Assembly: GCF_009360615.1 (NCBI RefSeq)
Contig: NZ_SPEY01000011.1
Location: forward strand, 81,765-145,764
Length of the DNA: 64,000 nucleotides
Direction: 5' to 3'
DNA from: Comamonas sp.
GTDB taxonomy: Bacteria > Pseudomonadota > Gammaproteobacteria > Burkholderiales > Burkholderiaceae_C
Part shown: in pieces, positions 26,491-33,551 of the stretch
How the letters are laid out: every line of letters starts with the position of its first letter
Numbering within the stretch: position 1 is the first letter of the stretch
The notes under the pieces: generated by a model
Databases searched by the model: none
What the model was told of the DNA's origin: nothing
What the model saw: the letters and a program-made list of their open reading frames with translations, nothing else
Program-made: the position numbers and the translations under genes

Positions 26491-27488
26491 ACAGTGCCAC
26501 AGACAATCGCCAGAAGCAGCCTCTGCCCCCCATCGACCCGGCTCTGGCACACACCTTGCAGCGCTTTGCCCGGCTCGATGCGGACACGCCGACCCCGCAG
26601 CTCGATTATGCAGAGCGCCGGCGCCTGCTCAGCGAGCTGCAGGCCGGACTGATTCGCTCGGCCCTGCCCGGCATCTCCAGGGCGGAACACTTCCTGGCGG
26701 CCGGAGGCCGCGAGATCTGCATGCGCAGCTATCGCCGACCGGGCTCCGGCAGCGGCCGCACGCTGGTCTGGCTGCATGGTGGAGGCTGGATGGTGGGTGA
26801 TCTCAACACCCATGACGACCTGTGCGAGCATCTGGCGCAGTTCACCGGCCATGTGGTGCTGTCCGTGCACTACCGCCGCGCGCCGGAGAGCCCCTTTCCC
26901 GCAGCGCTGGACGATGTGATGGCCGTTCTGCAGTGGCTGGGCGACATGCGCGGATTGCGGCCTTTTGCGGCTGAACAGATCCTGCTCGGAGGCGATAGCG
27001 CCGGCGCCCATCTGGCACTGGCAGCGGCGGTTCGCCGGATTCAGCACCCTGCCGATGCGGCTAGCATTGCAGGCCTGCTGCTGCTCTACCCGCCGCTGCG
27101 GCCCGGTCAGGACAATGACAGCATGCGCCGCTTTGCCACCGGCTTCGGGCTCACGCCGGACGCCATGCAGCGCTACTGGCAGGCACTGGGTCAGCCCGAG
27201 GGAGAGGCTGCGCAATGGCTCACGCCTGGCGGCAACCGCGCGGCCATCGCCCATTTGCCGCCCACGCTACTGATGACCGCCAGCCACGACATCCTGCGCG
27301 ACGAGGCCGAAGACTTTGCCCATGAAGCCCAGGCACTGGGCGCACCGCTGCAGCTGCTGCAGGCCCCGGCCATGGTTCACGGCTTTGCTCGCATGCTGGC
27401 AGCCAGCCCGGCGGCACGCCAGCAGGTCGAGCTCGCCTGCTCGTCCTGGGCGGAACTGATGGCCCGCCAGCGCCCTCAAAGCAAATGA
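26487..27488 (+). CDS. Alpha/beta hydrolase, hormone-sensitive-lipase family (family IV esterase)
   Basis: From the ATG at 26487 (overlapping the previous stop as ATGA) the protein has 333 residues. It has the HSL oxyanion motif HGGGWMVGD at about residue 95, the nucleophile elbow GGDSAGA at about residue 170, a DILRDEAEDFA segment carrying the acid, and a C-terminal MVHGF with the His. These are the catalytic Ser-Asp-His triad positions of family IV esterases, which hydrolyse short acyl esters. It has no signal peptide and is probably cytosolic. The link with the upstream methyltransferase looks like operon packing rather than shared function. Confidence 0.9.
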   Translation: MNSATDNRQKQPLPPIDPALAHTLQRFARLDADTPTPQLDYAERRRLLSELQAGLIRSALPGISRAEHFLAAGGREICMRSYRRPGSGSGRTLVWLHGGGWMVGDLNTHDDLCEHLAQFTGHVVLSVHYRRAPESPFPAALDDVMAVLQWLGDMRGLRPFAAEQILLGGDSAGAHLALAAAVRRIQHPADAASIAGLLLLYPPLRPGQDNDSMRRFATGFGLTPDAMQRYWQALGQPEGEAAQWLTPGGNRAAIAHLPPTLLMTASHDILRDEAEDFAHEAQALGAPLQLLQAPAMVHGFARMLAASPAARQQVELACSSWAELMARQRPQSK

Positions 27489-27633
27489 GCTTTGCTTTCC
27501 AGAAGGGTAGCGGCATGGCCCTGCCGGTGTACGCTGAACGGCGCCGGGTGCCGCCTCGCCCCCTTCGAACACCACAGCGGCGACGCTGATGCATCACGCA
27601 TCCGGCGCGCTCGCCGCCCTCGCTTTCATCGCC

Positions 27634-28107
27634 ATGAGCCCAACTTCCGCCAACCCACAACAACTGATGCGCCTGGCCGTGGACCTGGCCCATGCCAACC
27701 GCCTTCAGGGCGGCCGCCCTTTCGGTGCCGTGCTCGCCCGGGGAGATGAAGTCATTGCCACCGGCGTCAACGAAATCATTGCCAGCCACGACCCCAGCAC
27801 CCACGCCGAAATGCAGGCCCTTCGGGCGGGCACGCGCAAGCGTGCCAACCCCAGCCTGGCGGGCCTGTCCATCTATGCCAGCGGCCACCCCTGCCCCATG
27901 TGCCTGGCGGCCCTGGTCATGAATGGCGCCGAGCAGGTGTTCTTCGCCTTCGACAATCGCGACGCCGCACCCTATGGCCTCTCCAGCGAGGGCTCCTACC
28001 AGCGTCTGCGCCTGCCGCTGACGCCACCGCCGCTGCCCATCACCCGAATCGACACCGGCATCCGCGCCGCACAGCTTTATGGGGACGAGGCCTGGCCCGC
28101 CGCCTGA
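27634..28107 (+). CDS. Nucleoside/cytidine deaminase family protein (guanine deaminase GuaD-like)
   Basis: The preferred ATG at 27634 gives 157 residues; an in-frame ATG at 27589 would add 15. The zinc-binding deaminase motifs are complete: STHAEMQAL (HAE, zinc His and proton-shuttle Glu) and GHPCPMCLAAL (PCxxC). RPFGAVLARG before them and the FAFDNRDAAPYG segment favour the GuaD/CodA-like small deaminases over tRNA-specific TadA, which is usually encoded elsewhere. It would hydrolytically deaminate a purine or pyrimidine base. The MFS transporter downstream starts 89 bp later on the same strand and might import its substrate; this is inference. Confidence 0.85.
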   Translation: MSPTSANPQQLMRLAVDLAHANRLQGGRPFGAVLARGDEVIATGVNEIIASHDPSTHAEMQALRAGTRKRANPSLAGLSIYASGHPCPMCLAALVMNGAEQVFFAFDNRDAAPYGLSSEGSYQRLRLPLTPPPLPITRIDTGIRAAQLYGDEAWPAA

Positions 28108-28196
28108 TCGTCGTCACCGCACAGAACCACCACCTCAAACCAGGCCGCCTCCGGCGACCGCATCGTGCACCGCATTGCCGGCAGCCGCAGAGCTTC

Positions 28197-29429
28197 ATGA
28201 CATCGACATCTTCCACAACGCATCGCGTGCCGCCGCTGCTATGGCTGCTGGTGGTGGCGCTGGTCACCCTCAATCTGCGCCCCTTTCTGACAGCCCCCGG
28301 TCCCTTGGCTCCGGCCATACAGCAGGCCACTGGCATGGATTTGCGCAGTTTCTCCTGGCTCACGCTGCTACCCATGGCACTGATGGGCATCGGCGGCTGG
28401 CTGGCACCGGCCGCCCTGCAGCGCTGGGGAGCACGCGCCAGCATTGGCGCCTCGCTGCTGATGATTGCCCTGGGCTGCGCCCTGCGTCTGACGCCCGCCG
28501 GTGACGCCACCGTCTCGCTGCTGATCGCCACGGCCGGGCTGTGCGGTGCAGGTGTGGCGCTGGCACAGAGCATTCTGCCGGGGCTCATCAAGCGCCAGTC
28601 ACCACACCATGTGGCGCCCATGATGGGCCTGTATTCGGCCACGCTCATGGGTGGCGGCGCGCTCGGCGCACAGCTGTCCCCCATGCTCATGCAACAGGGT
28701 TCGAGCTGGCAGGCTTCACTGGCCATCTGGGCCATTCCCGCGCTGCTGGCATTGCCGCTGGCCTGGCATGCGCTGACCCTGATGCGCGAGCCTGCGGCCT
28801 CCGTCGCCTCCGGGCGCATGGCACCATCCCACGCAGACACCGGCTGGCTGCTGCGTCGGGGCCGCACCTGGCTGCTGCTGATCAGCTTCGGCCTGATGAA
28901 CGGAGGATATGGCTCCACCGTCGCCTGGCTCGCTCCGTTCTATCAGGCCCATGGCTGGACGGCCACGCAAAGCGGCTCGCTGCTGGCCGTTCTGTCGATT
29001 GCCCAGGCGGCATCGGCGCTGGTCATGCCTGCCCTGGCGCGCCGCAGTCTGGATCGTCGCTCCTGGGTCATGCTGGCCTTGCTGCTGCAAATCATCGGCT
29101 TTGCCGGTCTCGGTCTCTGGCCCGACGCCATGCCCTCGTTCAATGCCATTGTGCTGGGACTGGGTCTGGGCGGCTGCTTTTCGCTCTTCATGCTGGTGGC
29201 TCTGGACCACCTGCCCTCGTCCACACAGGCTGGCGCCCTCAATTCGCTGATGCAGGGCGGCGGCTTCATCCTCGCCGCTCTGGCCCCTCTGGTCATGGCA
29301 CAGCTGCACCAGAGCAGCGGCCACTGGACGACCGGCTGGCTCTATCAGGCCGGTGTGGCAGCGCTGGTGTGCCTGCTGGCGACGCGCTTCAATCCCCAGA
29401 GGTACCCGCAAGCCATGCAGCGGCCTTGA
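28197..29429 (+). CDS. MFS transporter, CynX/NimT family
   Basis: From the ATG at 28197 the protein has 410 residues and 12 hydrophobic helices. The N-terminal LVTLNLRPFLTAPGPLAP and the helix 4-5 region SILPGLIKRQSPHHVAPMMGLYSATLMGGGALGAQLSP match the cyanate/nitroimidazole (CynX/NimT) branch of the MFS. The conserved NLRP of helix 1 is characteristic. Substrates in the family include cyanate, 2-nitroimidazole and probably other small anions or bases; none can be assigned here. It follows the deaminase on the same strand and ends at an intrinsic terminator. Confidence 0.85.
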   Translation: MTSTSSTTHRVPPLLWLLVVALVTLNLRPFLTAPGPLAPAIQQATGMDLRSFSWLTLLPMALMGIGGWLAPAALQRWGARASIGASLLMIALGCALRLTPAGDATVSLLIATAGLCGAGVALAQSILPGLIKRQSPHHVAPMMGLYSATLMGGGALGAQLSPMLMQQGSSWQASLAIWAIPALLALPLAWHALTLMREPAASVASGRMAPSHADTGWLLRRGRTWLLLISFGLMNGGYGSTVAWLAPFYQAHGWTATQSGSLLAVLSIAQAASALVMPALARRSLDRRSWVMLALLLQIIGFAGLGLWPDAMPSFNAIVLGLGLGGCFSLFMLVALDHLPSSTQAGALNSLMQGGGFILAALAPLVMAQLHQSSGHWTTGWLYQAGVAALVCLLATRFNPQRYPQAMQRP

Positions 29430-29455
29430 GCACGGCATGGGATCCCCCCGAAAGC

Positions 29456-29482
29456 GCCTGGAAGCCTCCAGGCCCTTTTTTT
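29456..29482 (+). terminator. Intrinsic terminator after the CynX/NimT-type gene
   Basis: GCCTGGA-AGCC-TCCAGGC stem (29456-29473) followed by CC and seven T residues (29476-29482). It sits between the convergent ends of the MFS gene and the HD-Pnk gene and is oriented for the plus-strand transcript. Confidence 0.85.
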
Positions 29483-29489
29483 GCTCGGG

Positions 29490-30635
29490 CTACTCGTTGA
29501 CCAGCAATTGCAGCCCATGCGCCTCGGTCGGCAGGGGCACCTCCCAACGGTGCAACATGCCCAGCAACGCCGCATTGCCGAGCGTGGTGTCGCGCTTGCT
29601 GTTGCGTGCAAGCAAGTTCGATCGGGCGGCTTCCAGATGCACCAGTTCCACCTGCGCGCCATAGGCCAGGCACAGGTCCACCGTCTTGCCACGCATCTGC
29701 CTGGACAGATGCGTGGCATTCCAGACAAAAGCGTCCTTGGCGCGCAGCAGGCTCTTGGCCTTGTCCACGGCATGATGGGCTGCAGCGCCCTCGTTCTCGC
29801 CATGGCGCAGGCCCAGTTCCATGCGCGCATCGTCAAACGACACCACGGGCAATCTCGGATGATGCTGTGCCACCCAGTGGTTCTTGCCCGATGCCGGCAG
29901 GCCGCACATGACGATGACGCGCGAGCCCGGCTCTTCATGCAAGGCGTAGTCCGGGTGCAGCTCGGCACCGCGGAAATAGCGCACGGCCGTCTCTGCCGAA
30001 GCAAAGCTGCGTGGCGTGCGCAGACAGCCCTCTTCCAGCGCCAGCTCTTTGAACAGCTCGATATTCACGAGCACATTGCCCACATCGGGGCAGATGCGGC
30101 CACGAATGTCGGCACGGGCCAGCAGCACCAGCAAATGCAGGTCGACCTGCCAGGACAGCTCTCTGACCGTGAACTCGGGCGAGACGCCTCGGCGCGAATC
30201 GGCAAAGGCAAAAAACGGCACCTGATGCACGGCAATCAGCCGACAGACCGCCTCCCTCAGGGTCACGGGTGCGCCCGCCTCCCAGAGCATGAGCCGCGCA
30301 TCGAGCGCACCCCGGCGTGAATGGCCGGGTTGCGAGATGCGCCCGTCGTCGGCTATCTGCGTGGTCGAGCACTTGGCGACATCGTGCAGCAGCGCAGCCA
30401 GAAAGACGATCTCACGCTCCTCAGCCATGAGCCCTGCGTAGTCGCTGTCCTGGAGCAGCTCGGTCACCACCATCTGCGTATGCGTCCAGACATCGCCTTC
30501 GGCATGGTAGAGCGGGTCCTGCGGCGTGGTCTTGGCACGCTCCAGTTGCGGGAAGGCGTCCAGGCAGGCCGCCCAGTCCACCGCATGGCGAGCGGAATGC
30601 GGCACCAGGGCCGCGATCTGTTTCCAGCTCCACAT
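29490..30635 (-). CDS. HD-Pnk type end-healing enzyme: HD phosphohydrolase domain fused to polynucleotide 5'-kinase
   Basis: The ATG at 30635 has AAGGAG five bases upstream and gives 381 residues; a GTG five codons earlier is open but less likely. The N-terminal half is an HD domain: YHAEGDVWTHTQM with two His at about 44 and 52, ALLHDVAK with H84-D85, and a further H/D set around GHSRRG and HLLVLLARADIRG. The C-terminal half is a P-loop kinase: GLPASGKN at 245-252, VSFDDAR at 265-271 (the Asp/Arg of the phosphoacceptor site) and a lid WNATHLSRQMR. This is the layout of HD-Pnk, known from Runella slithyformis: the HD part removes 2',3'-cyclic or 3' phosphates and the kinase phosphorylates 5'-OH ends. 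The adjacent RNA ligase gene would complete repair. Confidence 0.85.
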   Translation of the reverse strand: MWSWKQIAALVPHSARHAVDWAACLDAFPQLERAKTTPQDPLYHAEGDVWTHTQMVVTELLQDSDYAGLMAEEREIVFLAALLHDVAKCSTTQIADDGRISQPGHSRRGALDARLMLWEAGAPVTLREAVCRLIAVHQVPFFAFADSRRGVSPEFTVRELSWQVDLHLLVLLARADIRGRICPDVGNVLVNIELFKELALEEGCLRTPRSFASAETAVRYFRGAELHPDYALHEEPGSRVIVMCGLPASGKNHWVAQHHPRLPVVSFDDARMELGLRHGENEGAAAHHAVDKAKSLLRAKDAFVWNATHLSRQMRGKTVDLCLAYGAQVELVHLEAARSNLLARNSKRDTTLGNAALLGMLHRWEVPLPTEAHGLQLLVNE

Positions 30636-30671
30636 ACATTCTCCTTTCACCGCAGCTATACCAAGAAACTA

Positions 30672-30722
30672 CGGTTTTGATAGCTATCAGCACTTTATGG
30701 AAAGGGCTTACCAGCTTTTTTG
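30672..30722. repeat. Dispersed intergenic repeat, member 2
   Basis: TTTTGATAGCTATCAGCACTT, then AAAGGGCTTACCAGCTTTTTT. It shares the TAGCT-AGCnCTT and CAGCTnTTTT blocks with members at 22586 and 33484. It overlaps the last codons of the RNA ligase gene and fills the gap before the HD-Pnk gene. Confidence 0.5.
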
Positions 30723-31544
30723 AATCACATTGGCAAAGATGTCGACACCCGTGCGCAGACCGTTGGCAACGATGGGCCGCTCACTGTGGTGCGAGCCGGA
30801 CTCCAGGATCACCTGCACGAAGTCGGAGCGCACGAACTTGTAGCGCTCCACGGTCTGACCGTTCTCCTCGACCTTGATATACAGGCCTTCGGCCAGCTCG
30901 GAGCTGTCGGTCTGGCGCCAGGCCAGCGGCAGATCCAGCTTCTGTCTTTGCACCTGATCCTCGAACACCGTCTTCCAGCGCGCGCTGCGCCCCAGGGACG
31001 GAGCCAGCCATGCCAGCAAGTCCTGCAGGCGTCTGGGCGCGACGCCTGCGTAGAGCACGGGCACGGAGACCACGGGCACACCGGCCAGCAGCGCATGGCG
31101 CTGAGGCGTGTCCAGAAACCGATGCGCGGCACGGTCCCAGATGTCGAACTCGCAGAACCAGTGCGGCAAGGCGTCGTAGTACAGGGAATGCTTGGCGTAC
31201 AGCCACTCGCCGTACATGACATAGCGCTCGTCCAGCAGCGCCATCAGCGCGCCTTCATGGGCTCTGGCCCATTGCTTGTAGGCATTGAACTGGCGCTCGC
31301 GCCCGCCCATCTGGTCGGCTTGCAGATAGTGTCCGCGCGACTGCAGCAGCAAGCTGCCGTCGGCGCCAAAGCTCAGCGCCGCATTGGCGCCATCGAGCTT
31401 TTCCTCGACCACGATATGGCGGCCGGCCAGCGCTTCATAAGGCACGGCATCGGCCTGATCGCCAACCTGCAGCCTCGACCCCCGCAGATGTGGCGTGCGC
31501 GGATATTTGAGTATTTCGAGATTGAATAGATGGGAAGTAGTCAT
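30708..31544 (-). CDS. ATP-dependent RNA ligase (Rnl2/Rnl5-like nucleotidyltransferase)
   Basis: The ATG at 31544 has GGAAAG a few bases upstream and gives 278 residues. Nucleotidyltransferase motifs are in order: motif I EEKLDGAN with the AMP-accepting Lys at about 49, a motif III region YGEWLYAKHSLYYD (111-124), motif IV AEGLYIK (218-224) and motif V RYKFVR (234-239). This is an RNA_ligase-domain protein that would seal 3'-OH/5'-PO4 ends in RNA, or RNA-containing nicks, through ligase-AMP and RNA-adenylate steps. It is followed 73 bp later on the same strand by the HD-Pnk gene that makes exactly such ends, so the pair forms a complete heal-and-seal unit. The long upstream region is unusually structured. 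Confidence 0.87.
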   Translation of the reverse strand: MTTSHLFNLEILKYPRTPHLRGSRLQVGDQADAVPYEALAGRHIVVEEKLDGANAALSFGADGSLLLQSRGHYLQADQMGGRERQFNAYKQWARAHEGALMALLDERYVMYGEWLYAKHSLYYDALPHWFCEFDIWDRAAHRFLDTPQRHALLAGVPVVSVPVLYAGVAPRRLQDLLAWLAPSLGRSARWKTVFEDQVQRQKLDLPLAWRQTDSSELAEGLYIKVEENGQTVERYKFVRSDFVQVILESGSHHSERPIVANGLRTGVDIFANVIQKSW

Positions 31545-31808
31545 GTTGTGCTTTCCGAAGAGGGAATAAGCCACGCGCCTGAAGGCGTGGCAGACAAACC
31601 AGGGACAACGACAGCGGCATTCGCCGCCACCAACGGGCGAAGAGGAAACACCTGGCCGCCGAGCAAAGGGCAGGCCGGGATTCAGAGAGTGAAAGAGCGC
31701 AGGACCGGGGCACGAGCCAGGTCGGAAACGCCGGGCAAGGGCTTGCCCATCGTGAAGAAAGCCCCTTCGAGGCGGCAGCCCCCGGGCAAGACGCCTCTGG
31801 GGGCCGAT

Positions 31809-31886
31809 ATGTCCATACCGCAGCGCACACGCTGACAGATCAGCGTGTGGCGAAGTCGTTTAGCGCAAACGAATCTGGCAGGACAT
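31809..31886 (-). other. Candidate structured RNA element (three-way junction) upstream of the RNA ligase
   Basis: An outer pairing ATGTCC (31809-31814) with GGACAT (31881-31886) encloses two hairpins: CACACGCTGA (31826-31835) with TCAGCGTGTG (31840-31849), a perfect 10-bp stem with a 4-nt loop; and TCGTTT (31856-31861) with AAACGA (31867-31872), loop of 5. The element folds equally on either strand as drawn. The minus strand is chosen because the ligase gene starts 265 bp downstream. No known RNA family was recognised. Confidence 0.35.
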
Positions 31887-32117
31887 GGTGCACCTCGGAA
31901 ATGAGAGCGGATAACGCAAGTGGGGTAAAGGCTGGCGAGTTTATTGGCTGGGTCTAGCAACTGCCAAGCGGTTTGCAGTGACTGTGGTGCAAAGGCCACG
32001 GATCGGCTTCACAGAGATGAAACGCAGGCGGGGGAGACATCGGAGTTTTCCTCCTGCATCCGCCACGCTTGTCAATGGCGTCTGCACAGGGCTTGCGCCA
32101 AGCTCTTTCTGATTTCC

Positions 32118-32260
32118 ATGATGGCAGCCGCCGCCCGGGCCGCCGGCTGTGGTGAGGACAACCGTACGAGCAACAGCACTCCAGCGCCGACTCCGGCACC
32201 CGCGGTCCCGGCACCCGCTCCCGATCCCGATCCCGAGCCAACGCGCCTGTCTCAACCTTG
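32118..32260 (+). pseudogene. Possible remnant of a lipoprotein N-terminus
   Basis: In one plus frame, KLFLISMMAAAARAAGCGEDN resembles a lipoprotein signal with lipobox AAGC (Cys codon at about 32148), followed by a Pro/Ala/Asp linker typical of surface lipoproteins (about 32178-32241). There is no sensible start for the basic end, an Arg breaks the hydrophobic core, and the frame after the linker loses all protein character. It could be a decayed gene or chance in GC-rich DNA. Confidence 0.2.
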
Positions 32261-32548
32261 CCTGAGAAGATCGGTGGCGATCAATCGTGCGTCATGGCAA
32301 GCCCTTGCTGATGGCAGGCAACAAGGTCAGCCCAGCCACCGCCGTCCACCTGCTGCATCTGCAATACCGGAAGCTGGATACAAGCAGTCGCTTTCATGCC
32401 AGGCCGCATCCCCACGGGGCTTTTTGCTATTCAAATCAAGCAAAGACTGCGCAGAGGGTTTCTCAATTACGTAACAATAAGCGCCAGCGGTCGGTGTACC
32501 GCCCATGGGTTTCCATTCGCCGCAAGCCAAACGCTTGCGACCTACTAA

Positions 32549-32580
32549 ACCGCCGTGTATCCGGACGGCGGTGGCTTTTT
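32549..32580 (+). terminator. Intrinsic terminator 14 bp before the PhnD-like gene (candidate attenuator)
   Basis: ACCGCCGT (32549-32556), 8-nt loop, ACGGCGGT (32565-32572), then GGC and five T residues. It ends 14 bp before the ATG at 32595. Upstream are three small hairpins (32487-32502, 32505-32516, 32521-32539). GCGGT at 32487-32491 can pair either locally with ACCGC at 32498 or with the ACCGC of the terminator arm at 32549. Confidence 0.6.
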
Positions 32581-32594
32581 GAACGGAGCACTTA

Positions 32595-33476
32595 ATGAAG
32601 CACTCTTTCGCTCGCCGTCAGGCCCTGCGCGGCTTGGCCGTGGCAGCTCTCGCCTCCTCCTCCTTGCTGTCCGCAGCGCATGCGGACACCCCTGCGGTGC
32701 TGCGCGTCTCGGCCATTCCCGACGAGGCACCGACCGAGTTGCAGCGCAAGTTCAAGCCCCTGGGCGAATATCTCTCGCAGGCCACCGGCATGAAAGTGGT
32801 GTTCACCCCCGTGTCCGACTATGCGGCCGTGGTCGAGTCCCTGGCCACCCGCAAGCTGGACCTGGCCTGGCTGGGCGGCTTCACCTATGTGCAGGCCAAG
32901 ATCCGTACCAACGGCACGGCCATCCCCATCGTGCAGCGGGCCGAGGATGCGGTCTTCACCAGCAAGTTCATCACGGCCGACCCCGCCATCAAGACGCTGG
33001 CCGACCTCAAGGGAAAGACCTTTGCCTTCGGCGCTCCTTCGTCCACCTCGGGCAGCCTGATGCCGCGCTTCTTCCTGCAGCAGGACGGCTTGAATCCCGA
33101 AAAGGACTTCAAGACCGTGGCCTACTCGGGCGCACATGACGCCACCGTGGCCTTTGTGGCCGCAGGCAAGGCCGAGGCCGGCGTGCTCAACACTTCGGTG
33201 TGGGACAAGCTGGTCGAGTCCAAGAAGGTGGACACCAGCAAGGTGCGCGTGTTCGCCACGACGCCCACCTACTTTGACTACAACTGGACGGTGCGCGGCG
33301 ACCTGGACCCGGCCATTGTCAAGAAGCTGACCGCCGCCTTCCTGGCACTGGACCCCAGCAAGCCAGAGCACAAGGCCATCATGGACCTGCAGCGCGCCTC
33401 CAAGTTCATCGCCACCGACACCAAGAACTACGACGGCATTGAAGCCGCCGCCAAGTCCGCCGGTCTGCTGAAGTAA
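32595..33476 (+). CDS. PhnD-family ABC substrate-binding protein (putative selenate or phosphonate-like importer)
   Basis: The 293-residue protein has a signal peptide with a twin-Arg start (RRQALRG), a hydrophobic core and an AHA cleavage site near residue 30. The mature part matches PhnD-type type II binding proteins: SAIPDEAPTELQRKFKPLGEYL, FTPVSDYAAVVESLATRKLDL, WLGGFTYVQA and SSTSGSLMP. This pattern is closest, from memory, to the subgroup annotated as putative selenate transporters; phosphonate, phosphite or another oxyanion cannot be excluded. A GGAG lies eight bases before the ATG. Downstream are the ATPase and a fused permease. The leader contains a terminator, which suggests transcriptional attenuation. 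Confidence 0.82.
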   Translation: MKHSFARRQALRGLAVAALASSSLLSAAHADTPAVLRVSAIPDEAPTELQRKFKPLGEYLSQATGMKVVFTPVSDYAAVVESLATRKLDLAWLGGFTYVQAKIRTNGTAIPIVQRAEDAVFTSKFITADPAIKTLADLKGKTFAFGAPSSTSGSLMPRFFLQQDGLNPEKDFKTVAYSGAHDATVAFVAAGKAEAGVLNTSVWDKLVESKKVDTSKVRVFATTPTYFDYNWTVRGDLDPAIVKKLTAAFLALDPSKPEHKAIMDLQRASKFIATDTKNYDGIEAAAKSAGLLK

Positions 33477-33483
33477 GAAATTC

Positions 33484-33540
33484 AGCTTTTTTTGACTGCC
33501 AACGCTTATTTATAAAGCGTTGGCAGCTATTGTTTTCAGA
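33484..33540. repeat. Dispersed repeat, member 3, with a 12-bp hairpin
   Basis: CTGCCAACGCTT (33496-33507), 7-nt AT loop, AAGCGTTGGCAG (33515-33526), followed by CTATTGTTTT. The stem is perfect and the T-rich tail makes it terminator-like. It lies between the binding-protein gene and the ATPase gene, where it could lower downstream expression. Confidence 0.65.
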
Positions 33541-33551
33541 GTATTCGTCTC

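Larger units (their letters stand above)
31545..32594. other. About 1 kb between the RNA ligase and the PhnD-like gene with no recognisable intact gene
   Basis: Open frames here overlap one another on both strands and show no family likeness. The part next to the ligase (31560-31890) is rich in hairpins: CCACGC/GCGTGG (31571-31590), GGGCAA/TTGCCC (31733-31748), crossing stems at 31769-31804 and a three-way-junction-like element at 31809-31886. The middle (32118-32260) has a lipoprotein-like fragment. The right end (32487-32580) is a hairpin series closed by an intrinsic terminator just before the PhnD-like gene. No RNase P, tmRNA, 6S or SRP RNA signature was seen. Confidence 0.55.

Noticed and set aside
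31560..31890. RNase P RNA, tmRNA or group II intron in the structured region
   Set aside because: None of their invariant segments (for example GAGGAAAGTCC of RNase P or a domain V hairpin) could be found.
31940..32000. Sigma-54 promoter for the RNA repair cassette, by analogy with RtcR-controlled rtcBA
   Set aside because: TGGCA and TTGC are present near 31960 on the minus strand but with the wrong spacing, and no RtcR gene is in the window.
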